Position numbers and translations under genes: made by a program
Source: Combretum micranthum
Lineage: Eukaryota > Streptophyta > Magnoliopsida > Myrtales > Combretaceae
Length of the DNA stretch: 64,000 nt
Assembly (NCBI GenBank): GCA_024138025.1
Contig: JAMXBD010002473.1
Span: 124,001 to 188,000, forward strand
Direction: 5' to 3'
Notes under the pieces: generated by a model
What the model was told of the DNA's origin: nothing
Database searches by the model: none
Seen by the model: only the letters and a program-made list of their open reading frames with translations
In this document: piece by piece, positions 45,371-59,279 of the stretch
How the letters are laid out: each line of letters opens with the position of its first letter
How positions within the stretch are numbered: the stretch's first letter is position 1

Positions 45371-46637
45371 GTCCGTGATTGTGTTTTGTTCCATCTTATA
45401 TAAATATATTGGTTCTTAGTATTATTATTATAATTATTATCTAATTAATAATTAACTAAAATAATTTAACCAATATTAAATTTATAAACATATACTTATA
45501 ATAGTTAGATAAGAGTTTTATAGGGGTAAAATTATTTAAATTATTACTAAAACTCCAAATTATGTATATTTCCAAATTTTCCTTTAGAGTTCACATGATT
45601 AATTATTTTTAGTATTTTAACTTACGTGATTATATTTTTCAAGTTCGATGAATTGGATTTGGACCCGAGTCTTAATGAATTTAGAATTTCCTAACAAGTG
45701 TAACAACGGGTTTGGAATTTTCATTTTAGATTTAGATTAGTATTTATTGATCGGTATTGGTATATAATGTGTATATATAATCTTAGCATTTCCTCTTTGA
45801 GTTATTGTTTTATACGATAAGCTTATTATTAAACTGCATCTTATCGGTTTTGAAATTTGGAGTTACTTCTGATTATATCGTGAACTATCAATTCAATATA
45901 CGAAATCTCGTTTTTTAGTATCTATTAAGGTCACGAAAATTTAGATTCGGGTTTTTTTGAAAATAGAAATGAGTTTTATTATAATTCAAAGATCTATTCT
46001 AAGATTTGTATTGAATCATATATTTATATTAGTTTTACTTTTGGCAATTAGTTTCATTTTCCAGTTATGAAATTTATTAAACTTTACGTTGACAATTCAG
46101 GATTTTAATTTCCAAAATCTTTAAATCTTTTGAATAGAACATTAGTAAAATTTAATTATTTATTTAAGATCTAGATTCTTAGATATTGATTCATTTTACA
46201 AACAGTATATTTTACTATATAGGAGTTATTTACACTAATTGTTATTTAGCAATATATTTTTATCTAGGCTACTCAATATTATTAATAGATTAATAGTAGC
46301 TTGAATACTATTATTTCATTATTTAACAAGTATAGGTTTATTTCCTAAGTATTGAACTTAAGGAAAAAGAATTTGGTAACTTTATATTAACGATTGGTTT
46401 ATCGTTGTTTTATAAATTATTTGAGATCATAAAAGTTACAGTTTTGTATTATTAAATTTTTATTAGTAATGATTTTAATCTTTCTAACTATAATCAAATT
46501 CATTCTTTGACATTTGTAAATCGAGAAAAATTGGGAATGCTTTTTACTACTCGTTCCAATTATTCAATATAATTCCATATTACATTTTTAGTTTTTGTTA
46601 TAATTAGATTACGAAAAATTTGGGGGATTACAGTTAG

Positions 46638-48293
46638 GCCAGTCTGTTATCTAGCCCAATACTTGTTTTTTAATCTTTACCACTTTTGGAAAGACTGGCT
46701 TTAAATTAAATTGATATATATTAGTTTTCATCATTTCTCCTCTTCCTTTGGTTGCTCTAAAGTAGTTCCTTCCTTGCTACCCTTCCCTTCTCTCCTTTTC
46801 GTGACTTTATTTTCTATCACCTTTGCATCTTAACTATTTTGCTACTGCTAATGATCCTCCATGGGTGGAGACGGCAACTAACCCTTATATTGAAAAAAAA
46901 AAAAAAAAAAGTGGCAATTAGTGCTTAGTGATGGTTTTTAAAGAAGCTACTGAAAAAAATGATCAAAATGATTTTTGTTTTAAAACGCCCATGGAAAAAA
47001 GATTTTTGGTACTAATATTCCATTTGGACAACTGCTTTAAATATGCAATGAAAATAGCGCATGGTTTTTATAAAAATATTTACCTGGACAAATTTTATTA
47101 TTAGTACTATTTAAGCTTTTCCCTTACCCAATAGTATCTTCTAAATTAACAACTAATAACTATTGGTATTTGTACTATGGCAGCATAGGACAATAGTAAA
47201 GCATTAATTTATACACATGTGAAGGGGGACAAGAAAAAAACAAAGAATGATGTACATAATCAATTAAAATATCATCCATAGGCTTGCTTCAACTGTAACT
47301 TAACTAACAACTAAATTATGGGAATCTTTTGGGTTTTAGACTTATGCCATATGTTAGACATCAAGAATTTTGAAACACAATGGACTATCGATTTGCAATC
47401 AAATAGATCCAATCTGATCAAAATCTTTGTAGCCATTTTCATAAGCCCCTCTTTATGTGCAGGGAAAGCCTCCAACGGCTTGAAGATTACCACTATTCTT
47501 CGCTATGTATTGGTAATGAAGCTCAAAAGCATATACCTCCTCAAAGTATGTGCCATATTTTGTCACAAGAATTGATGGCTAAACTCTATTAGTAAAGCGT
47601 GTAAGTCTTCTGACTAAAACGGTTAAAAAAGGAGCGATAGATCCTGCAGAGGAACAAACAAGTTTTGATAATGGTTGCACTGATTTTGTTTGTCGTATAA
47701 ACAAAGGCTTTTGTTGGGTACAAACAAAATGCTAAGCTTTGTAAGAAAACTTTAGTAGCAGAGTCAACATTTAGCACGCACGAATGATAAAAAAGATCCA
47801 TCGATACTAATATGCCTATGTTTAGATGAGAGGCATGTAAATATTAATGTTATTTTGATGAATGGTGTACGTGATACTAATGGCATTGAAGCATTCAAAT
47901 CACGTAGCTATCCTTCTGCAAAGAATTTCAAATCATTTGGCTATCCTTCTACAAAGAATTCCAGTAAAGAAACAACAATGCATGAATGGGAAACAACAAT
48001 CCCACAAATCATGTGGGCATGTGAGTCAGCATGGTAATTCCGATGAAAAGATTGTGAACCATTTTCATTATGTCAATTTCTAGGCAAGTCACGTTCCATG
48101 TGAGCAGAGTGGGATGTCCAATGAAGATTAGTATAACTAACCAATTTTTTAATGTTGATTTCTAGGAAACTGCCTCATTTACGGACAAGACTATTCCGAT
48201 CGAAAAGCATCCTTTGCAGAAAAATGACTCGCTGTTTAATGTTAATCACTTAGCGTTAATCGAGAAAGGAGTTGAGTTTTGAGTTGGGATGAA
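46638..48293. other. intergenic DNA, no gene seen
   Basis: No recognised gene. There is an A-run at about 46894-46911, and overlapping short frames at 47311-48083 without domains. A direct duplication of about 40 bases (tcgtagctatccttctgca type, 47904 and 47938) occurs. The stretch ends at the ATG of the asparaginase relic, and I could not identify a promoter. Confidence 0.45.
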
Positions 48294-51200
48294 ATGGAAT
48301 GGGCCATAAACACTGCATTGTGGAGCGGGGGTGACAATACTACTCTCCCTCCTGCAGAACACCGCCTCCTTCGAGAGGCCTGTCTCTACCACTGCCTCTA
48401 AACTCGGTGTAGACGCTCTCAAGTTCAAAGCTTCACCCTTAGACGTTGTTGAGCTTGTGGTTCGGAGCTGGAAATAACCCCACTTTTCAATGCTGGTAGG
48501 GGATCCGTCTGACCTGCAATGGCATGGTTGAAATGGAAGCCTCTATTATGGATGGAAATCAATGAAATGTGAGCTGTTTTCTGGCCTTACATTTGTTTAT
48601 GCTGTATCTTAACATGAATAGTCATGGAAAAAAACACTCCCTTTATCTTGCATTCGATGGAGCTGAACGTTTGCAAGGGAACAGGGTCTTGAAACTCTTA
48701 TCCTAGTCATTTCATCACTTCGTATAATGTTGAAAGACTAAAGCAAGCAAAAGAACACAAACAAAGTGTGGATCAATTTCAATACAGAGAAGATACAAAG
48801 AAACAAGGCAGTATTGGGAATGTGTCACACCCAAAGGAGTACCCTAAACGTGGTAGTCCGTAGTAACGCAATATTAAAACCTATGAATAATTATCTTAGT
48901 TATGCAAAGACTTTCATACTATGCACAGACGAATTTCACAATAAAAGGAACGCATTAGAGTAGCACACTTTATGGTAAGGGAAATACATATCATTAAACA
49001 TAATTAAGTCAATTAATACAATTTTAGAGATATACCCCGCTAATGTCCTCAAATGGATCAAAATATATTAGTATTTCCTAGCAGTCTTTCAAAATAATAA
49101 CATATCACATATTGCTCATAAAGAATTTTCAAATGAAACTTCATTCTCTATGCTCCAAAGGCTTCCATAATGGCTAAAAAGTCTGTCAGTGATTTCATTA
49201 TTACCTTGTTCTTCAAGCGGAGTCTCAATATACTTGCTTCGAACAAAATATATGGGGTTCTAAGCTAACAATGTCTTAGTTAGATATTCCTTTATCCATA
49301 CCGTACATTCATAATCCAATCAAGTTTTATTAGTTTCAAGCAATGCTATGCATACTATTCAACAATCCCATGATACAAACCAAATATGTATGGGTATCTA
49401 GAAACCATATATAGAACAGATTTATACCCTCTCGTATCAGGGGTTAGGGAATTGGATTTAAAGGTCTACGCGATCTTACTACTAGTCCTTGAGTACTCTG
49501 CTTATAGCGATCAATCGGCATAGCTCATCCTTAGGTTGTTTACCCGATAGGTTATAGTTTCTTAAGAATGAGCTTTGCCACCTTTGCCCTTCCAATTCTT
49601 TGCATAGAGTAGCCATCTTCAATATGCGACTCGTTAGATGTGATGCATTCATATTTCATTATATCAAAGCCAAGCATAATTAAAGTACAATTAAAGATGA
49701 TCAAATAAGTATTGTACACACATAAGCAACACGTAATATTGATGATGTACTTAAACAATCATTCATTGGTTTTTGATATGCTTAGTATCCCTTGTCACAC
49801 ATTCATAGAAGCACATGAACATATACCCATAGCCCCATTCATATTCATTTTATCTTATATTTACAATTCTAGTGCAACTATCTATAGACACAAGCAAGGT
49901 AACGAATTATAAGGGAAACTCACTCGGCCATTTGCAATCTCCTTAATCAAAATAATCTTCCAGAAATGAGCCATTGAAATCTTCATTTCCTAAATAAAAG
50001 AAATACCCATAAAGTATTTCATAAATTTTCTATGTAATTTCTAGTTCTATTAATAAAATCTGCATCACTTTTCTAGTGTGGAATTCCAAACAAAATGGCA
50101 ATAACTTGCTCATTTTAACTCAGAATTTTGCGTGTAAGTAGTCAATCTTTACCTAATTTGGATGATCTATCCATTTATAAAGTTATTTATAATATTTGGA
50201 ATCATTAGGGTCGTACTTAATCCGTACAGTTTGCTCCCAAATGTTCTAGATTTGACATTTTCTGACTACTTTTGCCATTTTTTTACATCCAACAAACCCT
50301 CTAAATTAACATAATTCATTTATATACTTATAAGATGACTTATAAGTATTATTAATAATTCAACAGACATGTATGGCCCTAGTGATGTTGTCCAAGTAAA
50401 ATCTAAATGAAAACATCTTTATGGAAAAATCGAAAATTCTACATTTAGGAAAAATTTGTTTTATTGGTTGAAACTTGTTTTTCTCAAAACCTTTATAAAT
50501 GTATATTGTTAGCTAAAAAAAAAAAAAAAATTTAGTTCCATGATTATCTCATTTCTATATGAATCAAAATTTATTTACTAAATTTTATTTTCTAAACATG
50601 GAATCTTAAGTTGAAGTTTTAATTTAGAAACATATCTAAAATCATGTTGTCATGAATTTAAGAGGATGATCTTATTTTAAATTTTTCCTTTAATAAAAGA
50701 TTTTCTTTATATTTTAAAAATATGTTTTAGGTCAATTCTTTTCATAACGAATAATTATCATTCTAAAATGGTTCAAAACTTTATTTTAGCATAAAAACAT
50801 CACTAAGAAAATTCATGTACATGAAAATAAAACAATATCTTAGATTCATAACTAAAGGAAATAGAGAAAAGAAATTTAATGCATGGAATCTTAGCTTATA
50901 ATCAAGACTCCTCGTACTTAGAAATGGACAAGTCCCCTCAAATAACAAAATAAATAAGAGTAAAACAAAATAAAACGGAAGTCTTAGAATTAGGACAAGA
51001 CTTCCTGGGACTTGAATTATTCAAGTCATCATGTAAATAAAACATAATAATTAAGAGCAAAACAAATATAATGGAAACCTTAGAATTTTTAGACAAGGCT
51101 TTCTTGAGACTTGATTATGGACAAGTCCTAAGAACAACAAAAGAGAAAAGAAGCAAAAATAAAATAAAATAAAATAAAAGATGGGAGTCTTAGATATCAA

Positions 51201-53146
51201 ACAAGGCTCCCCGATAATTGAAATACTTCGGTCTTCTTCGAACTTAAATATGGACAAATCCAAGACTAGAGATGGACTAGTCCTTTTAATGATGTGAAGT
51301 TGACTTGTCTTGAGCATAATAATAAGATAGCAATAATTAAGAGCACGAAATAAAAGTTAGATTAGTGATTAATATTCTTAGATAGTAATAAATATGCTCA
51401 TAACCATATTTATACTTATAGATAGTTAGATTAGATGACAACCATATAGCAACAAGAATACAAAGTTAACATGATTTTGACATACCAAGTTATTAATTTC
51501 ATTTTAGCATTGTCATCCCTAGCTCATTGCATCATGGTAACATTTTATTCAATGGATAATGCTTGAAACAACACATAATATCAACAAAGAATGTATAAGG
51601 AATGTGTTTACCTCAAAGAGATGAATCAAATGCATGTGTTTGAGTTGCAAAAGAAAAATGGCAGCAACGAAGGGGAAAAATCACCCAAGGAGGAGAGAAA
51701 AACGGAAAGGAAAGAGAGAAAATTGAAGGAATGTGTAAAGTGAAAATTGTGACGGATTTTTTGTGAAAAATAAATAAATAAGATAAAAGAAAAGGAGGTG
51801 CAAATGGGGCAGTAGCTAGAATGAAAAGTGGCTTCCAAGAGAAGGGAAGAAAGAAAAAATTCAAATGAAAAGTGATACTTTGACCTTTGCATAGTAATTT
51901 GTAGATATAGTTTGTAGGGTATTGTTTGTAAAGAATTTCATGAAATTTTTGGGGATAAAATGGCAACAAGGAAATAGCAGAAAATAAAAACAAACAGTAA
52001 TGAATAGTAATAGTAAAATATCATATAAATTATAGGTAGAAACAAAATACGTATATATAGGCGATATCTAATGTTTTTATAACCTGAAAATTTTCTATCT
52101 GATATTTTATGAGTGTTTAACTATTTTCTTGTAAGAATTGATTATCAGAAATTTTGTCAAGTTTTACGTGTTGGCAGTCGAATACGGAAGCTGATCCCAT
52201 AAAGATCCAAAAGGACCGAATTTTTGGAGTATCTGATCTTTTTAGGGTTTATACTAAATTTGTGTCACATTTTGAGATTATCTCATTTTTATTGTTTTAG
52301 GGTTTTAGAGGTGGTTTTACTGGATCTAGGTTTTCTAGAACTTTTGATAATGACCTCGCTTGGCTTTTAGCTTTCCCATTTTAATTTTGGCTCTAAGGTT
52401 TACTTGTAAGATTATAAAATTTAGGAGCTTACACTTATACTATATTTAGTTCAATATTTGAGTCTACTCTATTTCTATAATTTATTTAATATTATTGGGT
52501 GCACCATCTCAATTTTCGTGTTAGAGATCAGATAAGTGAATTATTTAGTGTAGGGATTCCAAGCCAAATGATTATTGTATTTTTATTTTGTTTTCAAAGG
52601 TACTCTTTTCTTAAGGTTTGGTCTTTAGGATTTTCTATAGTTTTTTTTTTTTTAACTTGGCTCGATTTTTGAGTTCTAATTTTAATATTAGCTCTATGGT
52701 TCTCATCTAAGAGTATCAAAAAATCTAAGGCTTACAAATGGTGATAACCGGATAGGAACTGTTGAATGCGTAGCTGCGGATAGTGGAAGGCAATCTAGCT
52801 GCAGCTACTTCTACTGGTGGATTAATCGACAAAACAGTTGGTAGAAATAGGAGACACGCCCATCATAGGTGCAGGCACATCTGCCAACAATCTGTGTGCC
52901 GTGTCTGCCATGGGCGAGGGTGAAGCAATCAGCTGTGGTACCGTTGCAAGGGATGTTGCTGCACTTATGGTTCAAAGGATTTTCTTTGAAGGAAGCAGCA
53001 GACTGTGTTGTCCATAACCGCGTTCCTAAGAGGAATGTTGATCTAGTTGCGGTCTCTGCAATAGAGAAGTCACCTTGTCCTTTAATACAATGGGAATGTG
53101 CCGAGCTTATGCAACAGAAAATGGACATTCAGAGATTGCAATTTAG
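48294..53146 (+). pseudogene. L-asparaginase / isoaspartyl peptidase pseudogene, intronless, split by a solo LTR
   Basis: The relic covers about the whole gene: 48294-48822 plus 52737-53146, about 0.94 kb without the insertion. The first part gives MEWAI at the ATG, then KLGVDALKFKASPLDVVELVV, FNAGRGS, MVEMEASIMDGN, HSLYLAFDGAE and SHFITSYNVERLK, over changing frames. The second part resumes exactly (GSIGN then GDNRIGTVECVAAD), so the nucleophile Thr of the beta subunit is retained. It continues [56 protein letters not shown] and GHSEIAI with stop TAG at 53144-53146. The family are Ntn-hydrolases that self-cleave and hydrolyse asparagine and isoaspartyl peptides. Six or so frame changes and a stop after FNAGRGS make it non-functional. 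Absence of introns suggests a retrocopy. It resembles the potassium-independent plant type. Confidence 0.85.
48823..52736 (-). repeat. giant solo LTR 4 (3.9 kb) inside the asparaginase relic
   Basis: It begins TGTCACACCC and ends AAGGCTTACA on the plus strand, flanked by AATG on both sides (48819-48822 and 52737-52740). Removing it rejoins the asparaginase frame precisely, which fixes both boundaries. The ends resemble those of the other giant LTRs, so sense is probably minus. No coding sequence is seen; frames at 49552-51993 have no domains. It is AT-rich, with an A-run at about 50516-50530 and degenerate tandem-like blocks at about 50920-51300 built on a gacaag / aatggacaagtcc theme. Confidence 0.8.
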
Positions 53147-53929
53147 TAGTAAAACTAGATGCATGCAGCAAAGTCTCACTGTGAGTGAGTTTGTGCCTCA
53201 AACGAAATTCCAAAAGCACTTGGATGACGATACAAAATCATTCTTAGGGGTTCTTCAAAATTCTCGAGTCTGTTATTGGTTTCATGTTATAGATATCCTT
53301 ATTATTCTTCCTTTTTTTGTCAACTTAAGTTACAAATTTGTTTATGTGATAAATTTTACTCTATAGGTTTACCACCCCTATTACACATTGCTTCAGCTTT
53401 ATTTGCATCAATTAATTGGTAGACTCACTGCAGAACAGATGAGAGTTTGTTTTAAAATTAAGAGTTTTATTGCTTGACATTAGACTTAAGGAAAGTATTC
53501 TAACAGTACTTCTATCGAAATGACTTGCACTTGTTGAGTAGTGAAGCTAGAGAACCTTATACAGGTATTACTGGTGACTCAAATAGGTTCTATATATTTA
53601 AGCTCACTGGAAAATAAACTAAGGACTCTGAATACACTTGTTGAGTAGTGAGTCATTCCATTTTTCCATCTTGAAGAATTCCGCTATGCTTGTGATGATT
53701 TGACCATCATAAAGATGAAATTATGCGGGTGCATATGAAAGAAGAAAATGAAAACAAGACATCAATTGTTGGCAATTTTTCACTTTCCATTTGTTTTTCT
53801 TTTCTTTTTTTTTTTTTATTGGTTTCCTCGTAAGTTTATGTTTCTTTTCCAATTTCTGATTTTATGAGTCTTGGACTAAAATGATACTGCTGGGAATTTT
53901 TATTGTTAAAAGAAAAGAGCAAAAAGAAA
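53147..53929. other. 3' flank of the asparaginase relic, no gene seen
   Basis: No gene recognised. No poly(A) tract follows the TAG directly. The plus-strand frame running on to 53366 is the asparaginase relic read out of phase. Confidence 0.45.
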
Positions 53930-54195
53930 AGATATTGCAGAAATTGCTATGTGTTTATTTACTGTTAAATTGATGTAAGCATCAAGCCTTTAATAGGCCT
54001 ATAAAAGAGAGAGTCTATCCCAATATCTTTATAAGATTAGGATAAAGAAACAACTTCACATAATTACTAAATAAAAAGATAGAAACCTATCAACTAAAAT
54101 ATTAAAACAAACTCTCGAAACATATGGAAATGACTGATATAAGATAGACTTACTACTTTTAAATTATATCCACTAATTTTGAATATTATCCACCA
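53930..54195 (-). repeat. probable 3' LTR of the gag-only copia relic
   Basis: Minus-strand sequence after a purine-rich AATTAGGAGGAAGTGG (about 54197-54215) resembles a copia LTR. It has AT-rich sequence, a stretch with gatattgggatagactctc, and a TTTTATAGGCC TATA-like word. No second LTR was found, so the boundaries are uncertain. Confidence 0.4.
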
Positions 54196-55320
54196 CTTCC
54201 TCCTAATTCAAAATGACAAGAAACTGTTATGGAGCACTTCTCTCCAATTTTTTTAATTATGTGAAGCACTTCCCTTCACTTGATGATGCACTTCTTATCA
54301 AAAGCCTTGTTGATGTACTTTCTCACCAACTCTAATTTTGTTTATGCACCTCATCACCAACTTTAACCTTCTAGATGCACACTATCGTCAACTGTTGGAG
54401 CATATTTCTCCAAAACATTTTTCTTGATGCACTTCTCACCATCTATCTTAAAAAGAGTTTCTTCTATGGCCACATGTGCCATATTTGTTTGTTCTTCTTC
54501 ATTTTGGAGTTTGCAAATTTTTCTGCAATGTCCAAATCTCTTACACTTGAAACATTAAGGCTTCTCTTTGTGTGAACAATCTTCTTCTTGATGACCAAGC
54601 TTTTTGCAAACTTTACGTTAAGGAATCTTTTCCTTCCCCTTTGAAGAATTCTTTGCTAGATAATGCTCTTCAATCTTTTGATTTGATGCCCATGCCTCAT
54701 TGTTCTTCTTTGCTCCACATCTTGAAGAGCACTAGTTAATTCTACAACAGTTATCTTTGATAAATCCTTAGAATCCTTAAGTGAAGAAATTTTAGATTCA
54801 TAACTCACAAGAAGCTTCTCCACAATTCTTTAATTATGGAATTCTTCATCAAACAATCTAATTTGATTAACAATGGACATGAGCTTGCTACTATACTCTT
54901 TAACATTTCAAATTCTTTCATCTTTTAGATCTCAAGTTCTCTTTTGAGATTCAAAATTTGCATAAGCCTTGTTTGATTACTGTAAGCCCTTGAAAAATTC
55001 AAACATTGACTCGATCAATCGACTTGATCATAATTTAAAAAAAAATTCTCTAAACTCGAAACGACATATTTAAAACCCTAATTATGGATACCAAAACCTA
55101 TTCGAGAAGCTCTAAACCCAAACAAGCTCATCAAAATCCTAGAGATGAATCAAAAACCTTAACGAACAGTAATTAGATACCTTAAGTTTTAAGATGATTA
55201 ATCTTAATCACTTTTAAAATTCTAAACAAATGCCCGTGACTCAGTAACTCAATTTTGATCCATGAATCCTAAAAGATAACTCTAACAATGAAATGAAGTG
55301 AATGTAACGTCAATTCAAAC

Positions 55321-55370
55321 TACTACTAGTAGTAGCAGTAGCAGTAGCAGCAGCAACAGTAGTAGTAATG
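55321..55370. repeat. trinucleotide microsatellite (AGT/AGC)n in LTR 3
   Basis: An imperfect run of agt and agc units. Confidence 0.85.
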
Positions 55371-56768
55371 AATTACAATACCACCTAAATATATAATTAT
55401 AACTCACTTGATAAATGCAAGAAATCATGATTGCATACAAACTGTGCTTGAGAGATGACCTTGTATCAATTGAAAATCAACATAATCGTAGTTGATTTAC
55501 ACTAATTACAATCCAGAAAGTAAAGTCGAACAAACTTGATCTACTAACTTCCTAACCAAAATAATTAAGACATACTCAATAAATATAATAACAACATGAC
55601 TACAAAATAATTAATAGATAATTTTAATCACCTAAACAAATGACTTAGACCTATGATATGATATAAATATATATCTAAAAAACCCTTATCACATTAAATA
55701 AAACTTATAGCGTATGAACTCTACCAATGAGAGAACCCCGAAAAAATAAATAACTCATATGAACTATATTGCATATGGTAAAAATTTTTAAAAATGCAAA
55801 CGAAACCAATATTAAATCTTACTTCCGAAATGGCACCAATAGTTTTTCAAAACATGGTTAGTAATAAAAATATTAGCTTGAATGATATGTAATATAAAAT
55901 GATAATAATGAAAATAATACATGTATATAAATCAGTAAGTTATATTATATAATGTAAATCATGGGTTATATATAGGTTATAATACAATAAATGAATGTGA
56001 TATATAATATATATATATTTGTGTGTGTATTATAAAATACCAATCATATAAAACATATTATGTAAATGAATGTTAATATTAAGATTATATATCAATATTA
56101 ATATATAGATTTTATATAACTTATAAACTTTATCCATTATAAAAATATGTAATTTATATATAAATATATGTATAATATATATCATATATCAATCACATGT
56201 CACATATAACATATAATTATATAATATATCGTCCTTTAGATGTAATAAATAAACTATATGCTTTATATATTAATTTATTATGCTCCAATTGTTACGTAAG
56301 AAGAATACAATGTATATATAAGTGTGCATGTTCCAATATAAACAAAGATTTATTCGCTTAGAACTTATTATATTAATTCAAGCTAGGAAAAAAATAAATT
56401 AAATGAAATTTGAAAACAACAATTGTACAAGTTGTTGCCAAAGTAGAACTCAAACCACGAATGACGTTAACCTTGTCCCAAGAACTAAATTTAGTTGAAA
56501 TCAAACACTAAACCTACCATACCTAGCTAGAATGTCCTTGCAACTTAGGAAGCAAGCTATTCTATTTAATTTAATTTTTTTTTTTCCTTTCCCCTCTTCT
56601 TAGCCAATACCTTCTTTCACCTCCTCTTTTTTTAAATTATTATTTTATTAATTTTTCTTTCCTTTAATCTTTCATTCCATCCCTCTCTCAATTTCTTGTC
56701 CGCCTCTCCTTCTCTTTCATTCTCAAAATTCTCTAAACTGCATTTCATTCTTCCCCTATTCTATTATT

Positions 56769-56804
56769 AATATATATATATATATATATATTTTTTTTTT
56801 TTTT
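56769..56804. repeat. (TA)n plus T-run microsatellite in LTR 3
   Basis: A run of about 11 TA units followed by a T homopolymer. Confidence 0.9.
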
Positions 56805-59084
56805 CCTTCACACCAAATTGTGGAAAAGGAAAGGAGGCAAGGTGTCATTGCAAGACCAAGCCTCAAACAAGTAAGTAGCCACAGGCCAAAGATTCTCCTA
56901 GGTTTAGATATAGAAATAGTTTATATGGATTTTTTTTGAAGTTTACATGAATGACATGTCCCTCTTTTTTTTTTTTTTTTCCTCTTATAACGAAGATTTC
57001 CATTACTAGCACGTGTTATTTAATAATTTATGAATTCAATGAAAGAAATGTAAAATGCGTAGTTAATTAATGTGTATTGTAACAATGAGTTTCTTTGACA
57101 AAGTTTCTTAGATGAATTAATAGGAAAGTTAGAAGAACATCTCAAAATTTTTCATTACTCCTTTAGACGAGAGTTCCATGCATAATGAGGAATAATTAAT
57201 TGATATTTTTTGTTCCTTTCTATCAAACTAAAATGACCGAGAATCATTTAACATCAATGAGGAAATTTTGATAATATGTTAAACAGATTAACTATCAAAC
57301 CGCTTTGTCCTATAATAGTGAAAGTAAACAAATTAATAATGAAAACATATATATATATATATATTATATATGTATCTTACGGTGAGTGTTGATATCCTTT
57401 ATTTATTTATTTTATTATCCCAAGGAGAAAGCTATTGTAGAAAACTGGACCAAGATATGTCATAAAACATTACTAATTTCTTGTACTATTTGTTGATTTA
57501 CTGGCCAAGGAGTGCAGACGCACTGGTAAAAATACTTAAAGCAAAGCTGGTTACTATTTTTAACTGGGGTTAATGACAAAAATATGACTCATGTTTTGAG
57601 TAATTTATAAACACATGACCGTTGTTATCTTCTTTGAGAATTAGGTAACCCGAATTTTATAAAAAAGTATCAATATAATTAATTAATATTAGAAGGAATG
57701 TGTTAGGGTCTTATTGATTTAATACATTTTTAATATAATAGAAAATAATACTAAATAAAATTAAATAAATAAGATATTCAAATTATTTTTTTGAAAATGA
57801 GAAAATTGAAAAAAATATATATATAATTAATTTTTATGATCAATAAAAAATTGGCATGCGTCATTCTAAAATTATTAAATAACATTGATATTTTTGTATG
57901 AAACTCAAGTCACATAATTGTTAAAAAAAGTAACACAGGTCATGTATTTGCAAATTGGTCAAACCATGGGTCATGTTTTTGTAATTAACCCTTTCAACTA
58001 TTAGTGGCTTTCATCAATTAATAAGCCATGATAAGTAGTCATTACGTAGACATTTGTCTATATATATTTGTATGTATCTCATTTTTCATAAAGGGATTTT
58101 TTTTTTTTTTAACAAGCACAGCTAAAATTGGCTAATTGTCACTGCCGTGTGCTAACACTTACCTAAAACTCACTTATGTATTTAAAGGCATGAAAATTAT
58201 AAGAATGTTAAATAGTTATAAAACATTATTAAATTAAATGCATGGAGTAGTCCGAATCATTTTCCAATAACATAGCGCACTATAAGACCTCTGTTCTACG
58301 CACAAAATTCAATTTATGATCAATCAAAAGAAATTTTTATCGAAATATATATTGCTCTATGAAAAAAAAGAAAAAAGAAAAAGAGAAGTCAAGTTGAAAA
58401 TTTTGATTATGTAAAATATTACTATAAGCATGATTTGACCCATAACATATGTTAAAAGGACATACACATGATGGTGTGTCTTGAAATTAGTAATAAAGCA
58501 AGTGAGTTTCGAAGTTACTCCAATTTATTTGGTACTATAGGGCTTCCTTTTGATAAAAATAACATCACCTATGAAACGCATGATCAAAATCCTATAATAT
58601 TGACTACCTATTCGCCAAAATAAGAGTTAAGCTGAAACTAGTTCTATGCGATTAGCTATTCAACTCTAAAACTACCGAAAAGTTAAAGCTTCTATAGTAT
58701 AGGTTGCGAATTAGTTATCTATAAATATTACTCACAAATTCTTCGTAATGTTTAGTTCATTCAAGGGGCGACATAGACTCTAATTCAGAGCTACCATTCG
58801 ATTACTATCACCCATAGACGCCAAGGACTAGTGAGTTCTCTATGATTATTACATTGTATGTGTTTGTAGTTAGAGCACTAAATATAAAGATAATACATTG
58901 ACATGTGTGTTGGGCTTTGGGGTTACGCGTTGAGTTTGTAAAAAAAAAAATTAATATTGAAATCGAACATAATTTGAATTGTTTGCATTAGTTATACAAA
59001 TTAAGTGTTTGAGAATATTGATAGATCCTGTAAAAATTAATAAAAGGATCATGCATTTTACATATTTTGAACAACCAGTATCAT

Positions 59085-59279
59085 GTTGGGCGGACCAACT
59101 AACATGGTTAAGTTCGTGTAACCATTTCTACTAATAAGGAACTAAGTCATATAGGGAAACGACCTTATGGGTAGAATCATGTCGGCGGCTTAGCTTAGGG
59201 TTTTGTATACTTGGGAATTGTTTTTGAAATCATTTTTGAAAAATGAAAGAGAACTCACTGTGAGGTTACATGATAACCT
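59085..59279 (+). repeat. stem-loops in solo LTR 3
   Basis: GTTGG/CCAAC (59085-59099, loop 5), ATGGTTA/TAACCAT (59104-59125, loop 8) and AGGTTA/TAACCT (59263-59279, loop 5). The position upstream of the acceptor-like block at 59463-59511 matches the arrays in the other LTRs. No constant loop is seen. Confidence 0.55.

Larger units (their letters stand above)
30129..46632 (-). repeat. giant solo LTR 2 (5.6 kb), split by the Sirevirus
   Basis: The parts 30129-33113 and 43996-46632 together form about 5.6 kb, beginning TGTCACGACTC and ending GGGGGATTACA on the plus strand. A perfect GTTAG duplication flanks it (30124-30128 and 46633-46637). It is homologous to solo LTR 1 in reverse orientation, and its first bases resemble the Tekay LTR end (both have a cgactct/cgatcctct followed by aaat). 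Sense is therefore probably minus. No coding sequence of its own is seen. It contains an acceptor-like block (30505-30560), an array of stem-loops (30689-31074) and a GC-rich tract (44890-45370). Confidence 0.85.

Noticed and set aside
44965..45378. Overlapping frames of 82-90 codons on both strands
   Set aside because: Same reason, in the equivalent tract of solo LTR 2.
52869..53366. 165-codon plus-strand frame as an intact novel gene
   Set aside because: Its middle is asparaginase text out of phase with the rest; the true text changes frame several times and ends at 53146.
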